This document shows positions 33,593 through 44,349 of a stretch of 64,000 nt of DNA, in pieces. The translations under genes were made by a program, and so were the position numbers. Each line of letters starts with the position of its first letter. Position 1 is the stretch's first letter. Origin of the DNA: Asterella californica (taxonomy: Eukaryota; Streptophyta; Marchantiopsida; Marchantiales; Aytoniaceae); the NCBI GenBank assembly GCA_036924285.1, contig JAYKYS010000008.1, forward strand, positions 16,353,001-16,417,000, read 5' to 3'. Below the pieces are notes generated by a model, which was not told the DNA's origin, searched no databases, and saw only the letters and a list, made by a program, of their open reading frames with translations.

Positions 33593-35926
33593 TGTCGTGT
33601 GACGTGCTTTCTTATCTGGGAATACACCGGGTATCTAGCTGTAGAGAGTACGTGTCGCACTCCGTGACTCAGAACCAGTGACCACCCAAACCTCTCTCTG
33701 ATCTTCAAGTACACTTTGAACCTTTCTCGCTACGATATCCTCACGTCCTCTCGGCAGATCTCTCTCCTACTCGACTAGGAATAGAACCGGGGTAACGAGC
33801 ACGGGCAACCTGTTCCTGCCATCACCGCAAGCACTCTTGGGTCTGCTGGTCATCACTCCAGCCTCACCACAAGAGAAATACCAGCACTCCTAATAGAAAA
33901 GAAACCTAAGCGCAACGCCCGCACACAAATCCAATCAAAACCAACTGGGCGTACAAACAGGCATGCGGGTATGGAGAGGATCCAAACACAGGAAATACAG
34001 TCAACAACTCTCCATACCCATGATCAAGTGCTCTGAAGCACTGGCAAAACCTCCAGGTCGACCTGTTCTTCAAAAGAGTCTTAACTCTTGCGCCTTTCGG
34101 AGCAAGAACCTCTCAACTTTACCTCGCTATCACTCCTCAACCACAGCTCAGAATGAAATGAAACCAAGGCCAGCAGATAGCCTGTAGAATAATCTCTCTA
34201 TTAAAGTATTACATGCAAAGAGATCATCTCTGAGTTGGCATCTGTGCCCTTCCAAAGTTCGCTGTTTCTATAACACGATACTATTTCAACAGAACTTTGC
34301 TGTTCGATTCCTCACAAACCACTCGATCAAAACAGCTCAAACTTCTCAGGAAGCTAATGTGTCACCATCACTACCACTCTGTAAAGTTTCACCAGCAGAT
34401 CCTGAACCAAACTCTCGGAATGATCCAAGCCCTTTTCGTCAATGACACAAGGCGATATGCAGACCCTTGTGCACAAAAACAACGTTTCCCTTCAACCCAA
34501 TAATCCAAAATTTCACAGGTAGGTAGCTGACTGTACCTTCTCAGACCCTGGAAGGTCTCATAGCAAAATTCGACCTCAAACTCCCCATATCTCTCTCAAT
34601 GTCTCATGTTTACAGTCGCCTACTATCATAACCTCCGATTTGAGACACCCAACTTCAGCTGGCCATAACTTTTTCACTCCGGCTTGGAATCGATCGATCT
34701 CTGAGTCTATCAGCAAGCCCATCTCAAGAGCTTTCCGGCAACAGTCAATTCATCTCCAGCAACCTCACAGAACTCCCAGAAAGCGAGAAAGACCTCACGG
34801 AAATGAAATTGGTCATGAATTTGACCCCCTCAGCTTCAATTGATCATAACTTTCTCATCCGCGCTTCAAATCCAGCAACCATCGAGTCCACGGGCATCCT
34901 CGTCTCCCAAGCTTTCCAACCATAGCTCACACTCCGCGAATGGACCACGGGAAGTGCCTCTAACCCTCAAAACGTGAAAGAAACTTGGTAGAAGGTGATT
35001 GGTCAAACTTTCGACCAATGAGAAACAAGTTGACAAAAAGGTTTTTGTCTTCACTCACATGACAAACACACAAAGAACGAATTTTTATCCAAGAGTACCA
35101 TTTAGGCCTCAAAGTTTATATTGAACAAACTACAAACACGTGCCGTTGACGATGTCGTCGACCACGAAGCACGTAAACACGAAGTACAAATTACGCTCAA
35201 TAGAGAGTCAGAATCCCGACTCTAAAACGGTTGACAATAAACGGAACTACAAAGGGAACAGATGAAGCTATTATCTGGTTGTAATAATCCTCACCGAAGT
35301 TCCTCACGACAAACTCACGATGCGCCACCTTTGGTCGACTGTAACATCGTATTTCGACCCAAGTGTTGAACGGAACTCTCGCTGGGAAGTTCAGATCCAA
35401 CGGAGGATCCATACCACATCAGAGCAAGATGTAGACAGTAAGATCCCAAACAGCGTCGTACGTGACAATGGGCAAAACGATAGGATCCGGAGTAGCCATC
35501 ACCGCAGCCATAAACGACTCTCCCCAATGAGCTACCATAAATACTCGAAAGTGATCTCGCGACAGACAATGGATCTTAATGACGAATGGATGCGCAAGTG
35601 GAAGATCAGGAGCACGAAAGGGTTCTCCGTTCATGCCTACCACTCGCACTGCCGCCGCTTACTTCATCCGATGATACTGATCACACTCCACTAGACTTGG
35701 ATACTCTACACTCTATATCTCAAGCTCCGCACACCTCTCTTCTTATACATCAATCTCCCATGTGACGACAAGAGTACTACTCTTATCTCCACTCAACGGA
35801 GAGTACACGGATCGTCCACGTGGAGTCTTATCTTTTGACACGATAAGGTCCCAGTGGCTCCTCAACACCAAACACGTACGAAGGATATGTGGTGGTTTCA
35901 CACCCTAGCCAATCCACAACACGACA
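33593..35926 (-). repeat. Family Y solo LTR, 2334 bp
   Basis: It begins TGTCGTGTGACG and ends CACAACACGACA, so TGTCGTGT/ACACGACA are terminal inverted repeats. It is flanked by a 4-bp duplication ACGT (33589-33592 and 35927-35930). No internal region or second LTR adjoins it, so it is a solo LTR left by LTR-LTR recombination. The left-edge block with caccgggtatctagctgtag resembles the T and X LTR edges, which gives the minus-coding orientation. The LTR contains a reading frame at 35197-35649. Confidence 0.8.
35197..35649 (-). CDS. LTR-internal reading frame of family Y, two-part, unknown function
   Basis: I do not recognise the product. A 76-codon frame (35649-35419) ends WDLTVYILL at TGA. 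The same frame continues without a gap for about 72 codons (to 35197), ending VGILTLY. The decayed Y copy at 9420-9650 preserves blocks on both sides of the stop (FGDEFMRRVM..WDLTVYVLL and FEEHYFKQVIAS) and has TGA at the same place. The two halves resemble each other: VAHWGESFMAAVM with IVLPIV, and VRNFGEDYYNQII with FVVPFIV, so the frame may be a tandem-duplicated domain of about 75 residues. Whether it is translated is unknown. The first codon of the open frame is GTG, and an ATG follows five codons later. Confidence 0.4.
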
Positions 35927-35930
35927 ACGT

Positions 35931-36174
35931 CAAGCAAAAATTCAAGATTTTTAAAATCAAAGTGCAATCCATCCAAAGAGTCCATGTCATTGTCAAAAAA
36001 TAACGTAACCTCGAGACATTGCCAATCCTCAAACTTAACATTGATTTCTCATTGTAAAAAGCTACTCAAACTTACATAGCTCAAATTTGGAGCAAATTTT
36101 TCCTCGTGACCTGATTTGTCTTGCAACACCTTTAATCATTGCTATTTTGAATCTTGTATTATATGCATGATTCT
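35931..36174. other. AT-rich spacer between Y solo LTR and X LTR relic
   Basis: I see no gene or repeat in this short AT-rich stretch. Confidence 0.5.
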
Positions 36175-37063
36175 CATGTCAGACCAGATAGTCAGTTTTT
36201 GTGTGGTGGATTGACTTCTACTTGAAAGTCGAATTTCAAGGTTCCACTTTTCGCTCCAAAAGACGCTCATGGAGAGAAAATCAACTTTTTGATTTATTTC
36301 AGATCTTGACTCTCAAAGCACCAAGCGGTAGAGCTCATTGTAAGCTTCTCATGGACACTTCATTTACTTCATCTGGATATTTAATGATGAAGTTATGAAG
36401 TTCAAAAGATGGAAAAATCAAGCTAATCCCTAGCTTGTCGATGTTGATTGGGTATTTGCGATTCTTGACGATATACTAAGGACGCAAGGGGACTGCTTGG
36501 CCATAATCGATGTTGAACATATGTACTATGAACTAGAGTAAGGGGGTGCTTAAGAAAACAATTGATATCTACGACAGATCGACGGACAATTTGAGAGATA
36601 AAGAGGTCTAATGCATGTGCACAAGGTGTCATTAAGGTCAGATTTGTGTAGACTACACATTGGTTAAGACTATTCATGAGAGGTTGATCATGTTGTGTGT
36701 TTTGGGATAAATTGACACGTAAGAAGGAAAAATTGGAATGCTTCAATGATCTACGAAAGAGACTTGGACCGTTTAGATCGTTTCGGTCGACTTGCTGTAT
36801 TTGGATCCATAGAGATCAGAACACCAAGTTCTACCAGAAACTGAAGGCAACATGAAGTCTCATCAAGTGGTTTGGGAGATGTTTGGAAAATTGACTCATT
36901 GGGAGATGCTTATGTCAGATTTTCATTCACTTACGACATGAGGTTGGGTTGTTGTTCGCGAGCGATGAGCCAAGCTCTTTGTTCTTGGTGCTAATGCGAT
37001 TAGAGAGTCTTCATATACGCATAGGAGAAGACAATACATAGAGTTGATTGTTGTGTTGGGCGT
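36175..37063 (+). repeat. Family X LTR relic, left part, interrupted by element T
   Basis: The sequence aligns by eye over its whole length with the reverse complement of 61.9-62.84 kb. Examples are the blocks at 36320-36370, 36440-36560 and 36780-37000, ending gagccaagctctttgttctt and the following 70 bases. It resumes at 53067 after the T insertion. It has about 15-25 percent mismatches to the other copy, so it is older than T. Confidence 0.75.
37060..37063. repeat. Target-site duplication of element T, left
   Basis: GCGT precedes the first LTR; GCGT at 53067-53070 follows the third. Confidence 0.75.
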
Positions 37064-38436
37064 TGTCGGAGTGTGATCCGTCTACCTAGGAAAGCACCGG
37101 GCTTCTGGCTGTGGTTGTTTACTCAAGAGGTTGGCTTTCAGGTCACAACAGGAGCTATAAACACTCACACAGGAGTGTAGGATCGTCTGATATGCTCAAA
37201 AAGCAAAATTTAGGTCTCACTGGTAGTAATAGGCTTAAGCGGTGAACTTTGACACTCAAAGAGAGGAAAACTATGAAGGTTTAGACTTCTAAACTTCCCC
37301 TACATGTAAATGAGGAACTACTGAACACACACACGAAGTTTCAGCCTGAGATTGAATTCTAGCACCGAGATGTTGACAGAAAAGTTCTGAATAAGAGAAT
37401 TATGGCAATTTCTGGTACCTAGACAGCTTTTCAGACATAGAACAGAGAATTGGCTCGATGAATTTCAAATCTTCTCACAGTATTTGAAGTCTACAGGATG
37501 CTGAACATCCCTGTGAAGTTGGGACTCCTGATTGTTTGTAGAACTCCAGATCTCCTTCTCTAAAGTTGCTGCTCTAGATTAAGAGCTTTTCAGACCCCCT
37601 CTGCTTCAGCGGCCGCCCTGAATTACTCAATTACTCAAACGATTCGAAACTTTTTGGACAGTCGTAGCCCTCCTGACAGTGAACGCAACCACGAAGTTTT
37701 GAAGTGATTTCCTCAATTCTGCTGCAATTGGCACCGAAAACCCCAAAATCAACAAAAGTGACGCAGTTTTGGCACAATCCGAACTTCAATTGGGCATAAC
37801 TCCTTGTTTATTGATCCAAATCGAGCAAAAATTTCACTGACAGTGCTTGGCACGACGAGCTCTCTCTTCCTGTGTTCTCAGATTTCGAAGATCCCCCACC
37901 AAATGCTCGAACTCTCCTCTAGAGCTCTGTTTCTAAACTTAGAGTTTTACAAAAGACAAAAATGGACCAATGGGAGTTCATAGCTCCACTTGACTGTCCT
38001 TTTGTGCCTTAAACTACCTGGTAACTTATCTACACTCATAGGCTACCACGTCAAGCCCCCTAGAGTGCCAGCGTAATACTTAAACTACCTAAAACGACAC
38101 GTAGCCCCGAAAAATAACTTAAATCAGCTAGAAAGCGTGCATGGGCGACAAGTAGGTACAACCCATGAGCTCAAACCCCTATCAGCATGGAAACCCTAAG
38201 TTATGTACATTGAACGTCATAGACAAGTAAGAAGTCACTTGCACAAGCGCACAAATGCTTGAACAAGACAACTAACATACTATCAGCCTGCTAGGACTCA
38301 AAATAGTGTTAACACCATATGCAAAGGTGTCAAACATATACATAAAGGACTAGAAGTAATATGAGCTAACTTCTAGAACTACCAAACCTAAGCGTCGGAG
38401 TAGAAGTCAAGCATGTAGCCGCCAAATGGCGCGACA
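37064..38436 (-). repeat. Element T LTR 1 (3' end of array)
   Basis: 1373 bp, TGTCG..CGACA. The next four bases outward (GCGT) are the target duplication. A purine tract adjoins it on the inner side. Confidence 0.93.
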
Positions 38437-38449
38437 TCCACCCCCTCTG
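38437..38449 (-). other. Polypurine tract, element T unit 1
   Basis: On the minus strand cagagggggtgga directly precedes the LTR start TGTCGCG. Confidence 0.8.
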
Positions 38450-38483
38450 AACCTGCACATCCTCCGGTATGTGCCAGACCAGA

Positions 38484-39953
38484 TCAAGACTCTTCAGCTT
38501 CAGCTTCAAATTCATCTTCAACCTCCATTGAGTCTTCAGCTTCATCCTCAGTAAGCTCTGTAATGTTCTGGTCGTCCCCTCTCCTTCTAAAGAGCTTGAT
38601 TCTCTTCCCTGCGACTGGTATCTTGAGCACTGCACCATCTAACTCTCTCAAAGAATATGTGGCATTATCATAAACTTCTAACACCACATAAGGTCCGAAC
38701 CATCTCTTGGAAAACTTTCTGATAGCGCTATGCTGATTATCAAGACTACTATCATAGACTAACACCCAATCACCTTCCTTAACTGGTTTGGGCCGTAATC
38801 TATGCGTCCTATCAAATCTGCCTTTGTTTCTCTCTCTAGCAGTCTTTAACCTTTCCACAGCTTTGGCAACATCTTCAGGTCTTCGTTCTAACTGCTGGAT
38901 CTTTAGCGCAAGAAGATCCTCCGTACTTCTACCATCTTCCCATGGCAAAACATTCCAAGTAGGCACAACCTCCTCAATCGGCATCACAGGTTTTTGCCCT
39001 AGTATCAACTCTGCTGGCATGTAACCTGTAACGGTACTATGAGTTGTACGATCTGCCCACAAAGCAAATGGTAGCAGTCTAGGCCATTCACGGATCTTAC
39101 CCTTGCAAGCTTTTACCAAAGCTTTGATGATTGGCGGATGACCTCTTTCGCTCTTGCCATTCCCTTCAGGATTGTAAGCAGTGGTTAACGCCAACTTGAT
39201 TCCCAATCGCTTGAAGAACTCAACAGCTTCTTGTGCATCCAGCTCACCCCTATCTGCAGTGATCTTTCCCACACACCCATACCTACAAATAACATCTTCA
39301 AGTAGAAAGCGGCAGACACTAGCAGTGGTCTTCGTCCTCAGGGCACGGCCTTCGACTTGGTTAGATAGATCTTCTCTAGCCAAGACTAGATACCTCATTT
39401 GTCCAAGTCCAAATGGCATAGTTACCAGATCAACTACCCATTTATAATGAATGGCTAAAGGATAAGTAGGATGCAATCCATCACGATGGCGTACATTGGA
39501 GTACATCTGGCAAGGTATACAGGATGAAACAAACTGTACTACATCCTTATACATACCCTTCCACCAATACTTTTCCTTCATCTTGGCAAATGTAGCCCAA
39601 ACTCCTCTATGACCAGCCCATAAACTCTCATGGAACTCCTTGATCAGCTTCTGCTGCAATTCCAAGTCACATACTACCCGCTGCGGTATACCTCCTTGTA
39701 GCTTAAGGCGCTTCCATAGATGTCCTCCATGTAAAAAGTAACCATAAGCTGTTCTACGGATCCTCTTGAAATCAACATCAGACCAGCCTTCTTGCCTTTC
39801 CAATGAACTCAAATAGCGCCCAAGATCCAACCACTCGCCATCATACATAGTTTCCTCAAAAAACTCCAACGAGGCTGCAAAACAACTTCTATCTCTTCTA
39901 GCAAGAGCACTAGAATAGAACTCTGTTCCCACATCCTCCTGGTCATCTATCAT
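38484..39953 (-). CDS. Element T integrase, unit 1
   Basis: The 489-residue frame has the zinc-binding HHCC region (H108, H115, C145, C148). The catalytic triad is D175 (WVVDLV), D234 (TADRGELD) and E269 (GKSERGH), the last two about 35 residues apart. The C-terminal region carries GDWVLVYDS and FGPYVVLEVY blocks and an acidic tail, without a chromodomain. The ATG overlaps the stop of the RT frame (ATGA), and the frame differs, so it is either a separate cistron or joined by recoding. All key residues are present. The nearly identical unit 2 copy lies at 45799-47268. Confidence 0.92.
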   Translation of the reverse strand: MIDDQEDVGTEFYSSALARRDRSCFAASLEFFEETMYDGEWLDLGRYLSSLERQEGWSDVDFKRIRRTAYGYFLHGGHLWKRLKLQGGIPQRVVCDLELQQKLIKEFHESLWAGHRGVWATFAKMKEKYWWKGMYKDVVQFVSSCIPCQMYSNVRHRDGLHPTYPLAIHYKWVVDLVTMPFGLGQMRYLVLAREDLSNQVEGRALRTKTTASVCRFLLEDVICRYGCVGKITADRGELDAQEAVEFFKRLGIKLALTTAYNPEGNGKSERGHPPIIKALVKACKGKIREWPRLLPFALWADRTTHSTVTGYMPAELILGQKPVMPIEEVVPTWNVLPWEDGRSTEDLLALKIQQLERRPEDVAKAVERLKTARERNKGRFDRTHRLRPKPVKEGDWVLVYDSSLDNQHSAIRKFSKRWFGPYVVLEVYDNATYSLRELDGAVLKIPVAGKRIKLFRRRGDDQNITELTEDEAEDSMEVEDEFEAEAEES

Positions 39954-41245
39954 TTCCTAGCCCTTGATAACATATCTGCCACAGGATTGTCTTTCCCTGC
40001 AATATGTCTAAACTCTGGGTTCAAGGACTTGATATATGCTATCCACCTCAACATAGCAATATCTGGAGTTGTACAGCTAGTGATCATTCCCAAGAGAGGT
40101 AAACAATCTGTCTCCACAACCACAGGTGCTCCTATCAAGTATTCCTTGTCACTCTTCATCGCAGTAACTACTCCCCATAGTTCTCTTTTTACCTGAGGGT
40201 AGTCTCTCTGCCGTGAACTTAACACCTTAGCTCCAAAACGCACCACATATCTATTTCCATCCTCATCATCCTGTCCTACAGCCCATCCAATGCCAATAGG
40301 ACTAGTATCAACAGTAATGATAACAGATCTGCCCAACTCATATGTTACCTTCCGGGGAGTTGGCGGTGAAGCCAAAAGATCCTTCAACTTCCTCATAGAC
40401 TCGCTTTGCTCCTCTTGCCACTGAAATCTTTGCCCCTTCCTCAGCAGCTTGTACAACGGATCTGCTACATGTGCAAAGTGTGGAATCCATATATGATAAA
40501 ACACACATGCTCCTAGAAACCTTCTCACCTCAGTAACCGATCCACATGTCTCCTTCATCCTTCGGATGGCATCAACCTTGTTTGGACAAGGTTTCCGACC
40601 ATAAGATCCACACAGATGTCCCACTATTAACACCTCTTGTACTCCAAACACAGACTTGGCTCCTGATAAAGTCAAATGAACCTCTTCCAATCGACTCAGT
40701 ATCTTATCACAATCAGCTATGTGATCTGCTACAAACTTACGGCACCCCCTCTGATCTTTTACCTCATTCTTCTCCTCCTCAGCACATCCTTTGATCGGCA
40801 CATCATCAAGGAATGGCATAGTTTTTTCAGGAATGAAATCCCTCAAAACTTTATTCATGCCATTCATCATATGTGCTACAGAATTGGTAGCACCTTGTGG
40901 CAAGGTGCACATCCTTAGTAACCCCAAAGGTGTCCTCATTGTAGTCAAGTCTCTACTCTCAGAGGATAGTTGAAACTGATCATAACTTGAATATAAGTCT
41001 CCCATCGAATAGATAGCACGACCAGCAAAAACCTCTGCAAACTCGTCTACAATAGGTCCTATACCCATATTCCTGATAGTCACCTTGTTAACTGGCTGCA
41101 TATCTTGAATGAATCTCAAAGCTCCACTTTTCTTCGGAACAGTAAACCATCTGCTAGAATAGGGAGCTATAGATGGTTCCAAGATACCCATCCTAATCCT
41201 CTCATTGAGCAAGTCTATCAGCTTTGGCAGATGAGCTCTAGGCAC
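39950..41245 (-). CDS. Element T reverse transcriptase and RNase H, unit 1
   Basis: The 431-residue open frame contains the RT domain: WFTVPKK near 33, YSMGDLYSSYDQF with D83, LPQGATNSV at 115-123, and FLDD at 145-148 in place of the usual Y-x-DD. An RNase H domain follows with D313, E355 and D380, and a final DNPVADMLSR block. A TAG at 41264 separates it from the upstream part of the same frame (41854-41267), and seven codons after that stop the listed frame begins with GTG. So the true protein would start further upstream and is interrupted by a stop probably replacing Trp. The unit 2 copy is at 47265-48560. Confidence 0.88.
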   Translation of the reverse strand: MPRAHLPKLIDLLNERIRMGILEPSIAPYSSRWFTVPKKSGALRFIQDMQPVNKVTIRNMGIGPIVDEFAEVFAGRAIYSMGDLYSSYDQFQLSSESRDLTTMRTPLGLLRMCTLPQGATNSVAHMMNGMNKVLRDFIPEKTMPFLDDVPIKGCAEEEKNEVKDQRGCRKFVADHIADCDKILSRLEEVHLTLSGAKSVFGVQEVLIVGHLCGSYGRKPCPNKVDAIRRMKETCGSVTEVRRFLGACVFYHIWIPHFAHVADPLYKLLRKGQRFQWQEEQSESMRKLKDLLASPPTPRKVTYELGRSVIITVDTSPIGIGWAVGQDDEDGNRYVVRFGAKVLSSRQRDYPQVKRELWGVVTAMKSDKEYLIGAPVVVETDCLPLLGMITSCTTPDIAMLRWIAYIKSLNPEFRHIAGKDNPVADMLSRARK

Positions 41246-41263
41246 AGGGATAGGACGTAGATT

Positions 41264-41854
41264 CTAAGGCACATGCGGTGTAGTAAAGATTACCATAGGT
41301 GCAACCACACTTGGATCTACACATCCTACTTCATGTGACTCAAATGCAAACGCCTTACCATGCCTAGATAGCATCTCCCTGAAGCTCTTCTTCTCTTGCT
41401 CAGTAAGAAATCCATCACCTCCAATCCTCAGCTCCTTCAGTGTTGTTTCTGTGAACTGGTGCCCAATTCTTCTCGGTCCTCTGAGCGTCGGTTCTCGTGC
41501 AGCTTGCTCCATCTTCTGATTGTAATCGAGTGGTAAAGGCAAAGCCACTGGTTTGACTTTCTTTGCCACTGACTTGTACTTGGTCTCCACATACACCTCT
41601 TGCCGATCTATAAACTTATCAATTACATCATAAAGCTCCTTGGAGCTCACTCTCACCACTCTATCTACATCATCTATAGAACTTTCTACTATAGATTTCA
41701 ACTCCCCTATAGTATCTACCAAATACTGCTCTTCAAACACTCCAGATATGTATTCATCTCTTGCTAACTCTCCACTGTTCCACAAAGACTGCTGTACACA
41801 CTTCACATGTTGCCTCTCAAACCTCTTCAGATTCTCAACCTTCCTATAACACAC
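41264..41854 (-). pseudogene. Element T linker region before RT, unit 1
   Basis: The 196-codon frame is in phase with the RT frame and ends at TAG (41264-41266) in the context HVP-stop-NLRPIPVPRAHLP, typical of the RT N-terminus. It carries no enzymatic motif and precedes the RT palm. It is linked to the protease frame only through a frameshift near 41960. The same two lesions recur in unit 2 (48579-49169). Confidence 0.75.
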
Positions 41855-41931
41855 TGATCCACATGATGTCAGTCCTAAGAAGCTAGTGGATAAAGCTTCC
41901 TGCTCTACTGGATCAGGCGAGAATCTTAGCT

Positions 41932-43140
41932 CTACTGTACCGTTGAAGTCTCGCTCTTCAATGGTACTCTGCCAAAACCCTTAGACTCTCTAAACTCCTG
42001 AGTAATCTTAGGTAGTGGACGGTCTCTCAAGCTGTCACGATTCCTCTCATGTTCTGCAGCAACGGTCAAAAACTGAACAGCTCTTTTGCCGTCTCTACTA
42101 CGTATCCTAGCATAGGCTGAACCATCATCCATAACTCGTGTCTCCATTCTAACAGCAGTAATGTAAGGCTGCCCTAGAATGATAGGATAGGTTGACATGT
42201 CTTGTACAAAGAAATTCTGAACATCACTGATGTCACCCACAGTTACCTTGATGTTGGGACAAGCACCATAGAGTTCTCCCCTCTGGTTGTTGGCAGCACG
42301 GATAAGCCATCCATGGTCGGTGTCTATGGGCCACCTTCCACGCTTGTACAACTCCTTAGACATCAGATTAATCTCTGAGCCGTGATCAATCAATGCCACC
42401 ACAGGTTCCTCTAGATCTCCTAACTTCACCAAGGTCTCAGTGGTTGCTCTTGCCCAATGGTTGTGAGAGTAATGGCTCTTCTGCGATGCTTCCACCTCAT
42501 CTTCAAACCTCACGTGCTGATCTGATCTCCCCTCTGATACTTGAGAGCAATAACCAGCAATCTCATCTTCCTCATCCTCCGACAGTTTGGTCCCTAGAGC
42601 GTTAAGCGTAGCTGCTTCACCCAAAATCTGACGTTTCCTCTTGATGATATCTATAATAACCTCATGGAACTCACGCTTTGCTATCCCAAGAATCTCACCC
42701 AAAGTAAACTCAACTTTTCCATTCAAGATACGGTTCTCTAACACCTGCTTCAAGTCTGTAGCAATCTCAATGTCAGACTGAAGTTTGTATGCAGGCATCT
42801 TACCCTTCTCCTTGCTTCTCTCCTTCTCCTTTGGTGTTGTAGGTGGTAGATCCTCCATAGTCTCCTCCCGAGTAGGTGTTGTCTCCTGTCTTGTCTCTGG
42901 TCTAGCCCTTTCACTCCTTGTAGCAGGTCGTTTGGCTGTAGAAGCCTCACCTGCATCCTCTCTCCTGCGTTTTTCTTCTAGTAGAGCTTCATGCTGACTT
43001 CTTGCAACATAAGCATGCACTGACATAGTGTCTACAGGGTCATTCCATCCTGTAGTTTCTCGAATTGAGTTGCCAACCCTCCGTAGCACATCCTTGTCTA
43101 AATCTGTTCTAGCTACGGACCGCACTACATCAGACCACAA
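41932..43140 (-). CDS. Element T protease-region ORF, unit 1
   Basis: The 402-residue frame overlaps the end of gag by 11 nt in another frame. It has a charged Lys/Glu/Pro region (55-115), then a conserved block (about 141-172, KVEFTLGEILGIAKREFHE) also found in family X. A retropepsin-like domain follows: ALIDHGSEINLM at 249-260 and PIILGQPYI in the C-half. The active-site triplet is DHG rather than DTG or DSG. The last dozen codons follow a frameshift near 41960. The enzyme would mature the Gag-Pol particle. The unit 2 copy is 49247-50455. Confidence 0.82.
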   Translation of the reverse strand: MWSDVVRSVARTDLDKDVLRRVGNSIRETTGWNDPVDTMSVHAYVARSQHEALLEEKRRREDAGEASTAKRPATRSERARPETRQETTPTREETMEDLPPTTPKEKERSKEKGKMPAYKLQSDIEIATDLKQVLENRILNGKVEFTLGEILGIAKREFHEVIIDIIKRKRQILGEAATLNALGTKLSEDEEDEIAGYCSQVSEGRSDQHVRFEDEVEASQKSHYSHNHWARATTETLVKLGDLEEPVVALIDHGSEINLMSKELYKRGRWPIDTDHGWLIRAANNQRGELYGACPNIKVTVGDISDVQNFFVQDMSTYPIILGQPYITAVRMETRVMDDGSAYARIRSRDGKRAVQFLTVAAEHERNRDSLRDRPLPKITQEFRESKGFGRVPLKSETSTVQ

Positions 43141-44302
43141 CCCAGTAGTCCCTTTCTCTCTCTATCTCCACTTTCACTCCACAGGTAGCAGCATTCACAA
43201 GAGAAACAACATGTGATGCTGATATCTCATTCACAAGCCTCTTCATACCACCCTTGCCAAAGTTGGTTCCCAACATCATCCCAGTCTCTCTCAGATGGAT
43301 CTTACCATCTTTGAAGAAGATCAGATCCTTCCTCAATGCATCTGAAAACTCTCCATAGTCTCTCCTTACATGGTCTAGGCTATCACACCATATACAACGA
43401 TGAACAAAGCCTTCCCTCATCTGAGGTCTCTGCATAGCAGGCTGTACATTCTGCTCCTTCTCTTCTAACCTGGTGAGCTTAAGCTTAAGCTCCTTCATAC
43501 CCTTAATCAACTCATCAAGCGGTGAGTCTTCTTCTCTAGCAATTACCAAAGCGGGCTTAGTATGCAACTGCTTGACAGGAATTATCAGAGGTGCTGCTTC
43601 ACTTACCACCACCTTGTCCCTTCTTCTCTGTCTCTTGGTCAGCAAAGAAACAGCCTCTTCAACCTCCTTCCAGTCAGTCTTCAATCCTCTCTCCTCACTC
43701 TTGTCTTCTAGCAACAACTCAAGCTTCTCCTGAATAGTCACGTCCGCTGCTTGTAAGAAAAGCTCGGTCTTCTCAACCTCTAGTGTAAGCTTCTCTGTCC
43801 TAGAAAGCTGAGCATATTGACGATCAAACTCCCTTAACAACTCATTTACAGACAAACCTTTGTTAGGCTTCACCACCCACTCCAAGAACGTTCTCTTGGT
43901 CACCCTTTCTGAATCTTCAGTGTAGTACTCCTCCTTCAAAGCGCGCATAAAGCTCTCCCAACTCTGTCCTTGCTGCTGCTTGAGTTCCTTCACACGCCCA
44001 CGAATCTCAGGCACAACAGCAAGTTCAAAGTTCTCCACCATCTCCTTCTCAGGTACCTTGTTCACCTCCATCTCCCTAGCATAGTATCTCACGTACTTGG
44101 AAATATCTGTCCCCTTAAACAGGTCCATCTGGTGCACCACAGATTGCAACGCCTTGGTTGCTAACACCTCCTTCCTCTCTGTGCTCTGCTGCTGCTGCAT
44201 AAACATGTGAAAAGCTTGGAACATCTTCATCGTAGCAGCATCCAACTGAGCAGGTTGCTGAGCAGCAGCAACACCTCCACTTGATGATCCTTGGTTGGCC
44301 AT
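43130..44302 (-). CDS. Element T Gag, unit 1
   Basis: The 390-residue frame starts with ATG 76 nt inside the LTR and has a Gln-rich N-terminus. The capsid-type helical region spans about 60-230, a coiled-coil-like stretch 262-285. A single zinc knuckle at 303-316 reads C-X2-C-X4-H-X4-Y, so the fourth ligand is lost. X Gag is related but has Tyr instead of the second Cys. Gag packages the RNA. The gag frame ends where the protease frame begins (11-nt overlap). Unit 2 Gag (50445-51617) differs by one residue (V to A) near the C-terminus. Confidence 0.9.
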   Translation of the reverse strand: MANQGSSSGGVAAAQQPAQLDAATMKMFQAFHMFMQQQQSTERKEVLATKALQSVVHQMDLFKGTDISKYVRYYAREMEVNKVPEKEMVENFELAVVPEIRGRVKELKQQQGQSWESFMRALKEEYYTEDSERVTKRTFLEWVVKPNKGLSVNELLREFDRQYAQLSRTEKLTLEVEKTELFLQAADVTIQEKLELLLEDKSEERGLKTDWKEVEEAVSLLTKRQRRRDKVVVSEAAPLIIPVKQLHTKPALVIAREEDSPLDELIKGMKELKLKLTRLEEKEQNVQPAMQRPQMREGFVHRCIWCDSLDHVRRDYGEFSDALRKDLIFFKDGKIHLRETGMMLGTNFGKGGMKRLVNEISASHVVSLVNAATCGVKVEIERERDYWVVV

Positions 44303-44349
44303 GATATCTGATCCTGTAACACTCTCAAGAAAACTCCCACCCTAGGTGT

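Noticed and set aside
38366..38638. 90-codon minus frame across the T LTR edge and the integrase end (repeated at 45681)
   Set aside because: It overlaps the integrase frame out of phase and crosses the LTR boundary. It is a shadow.
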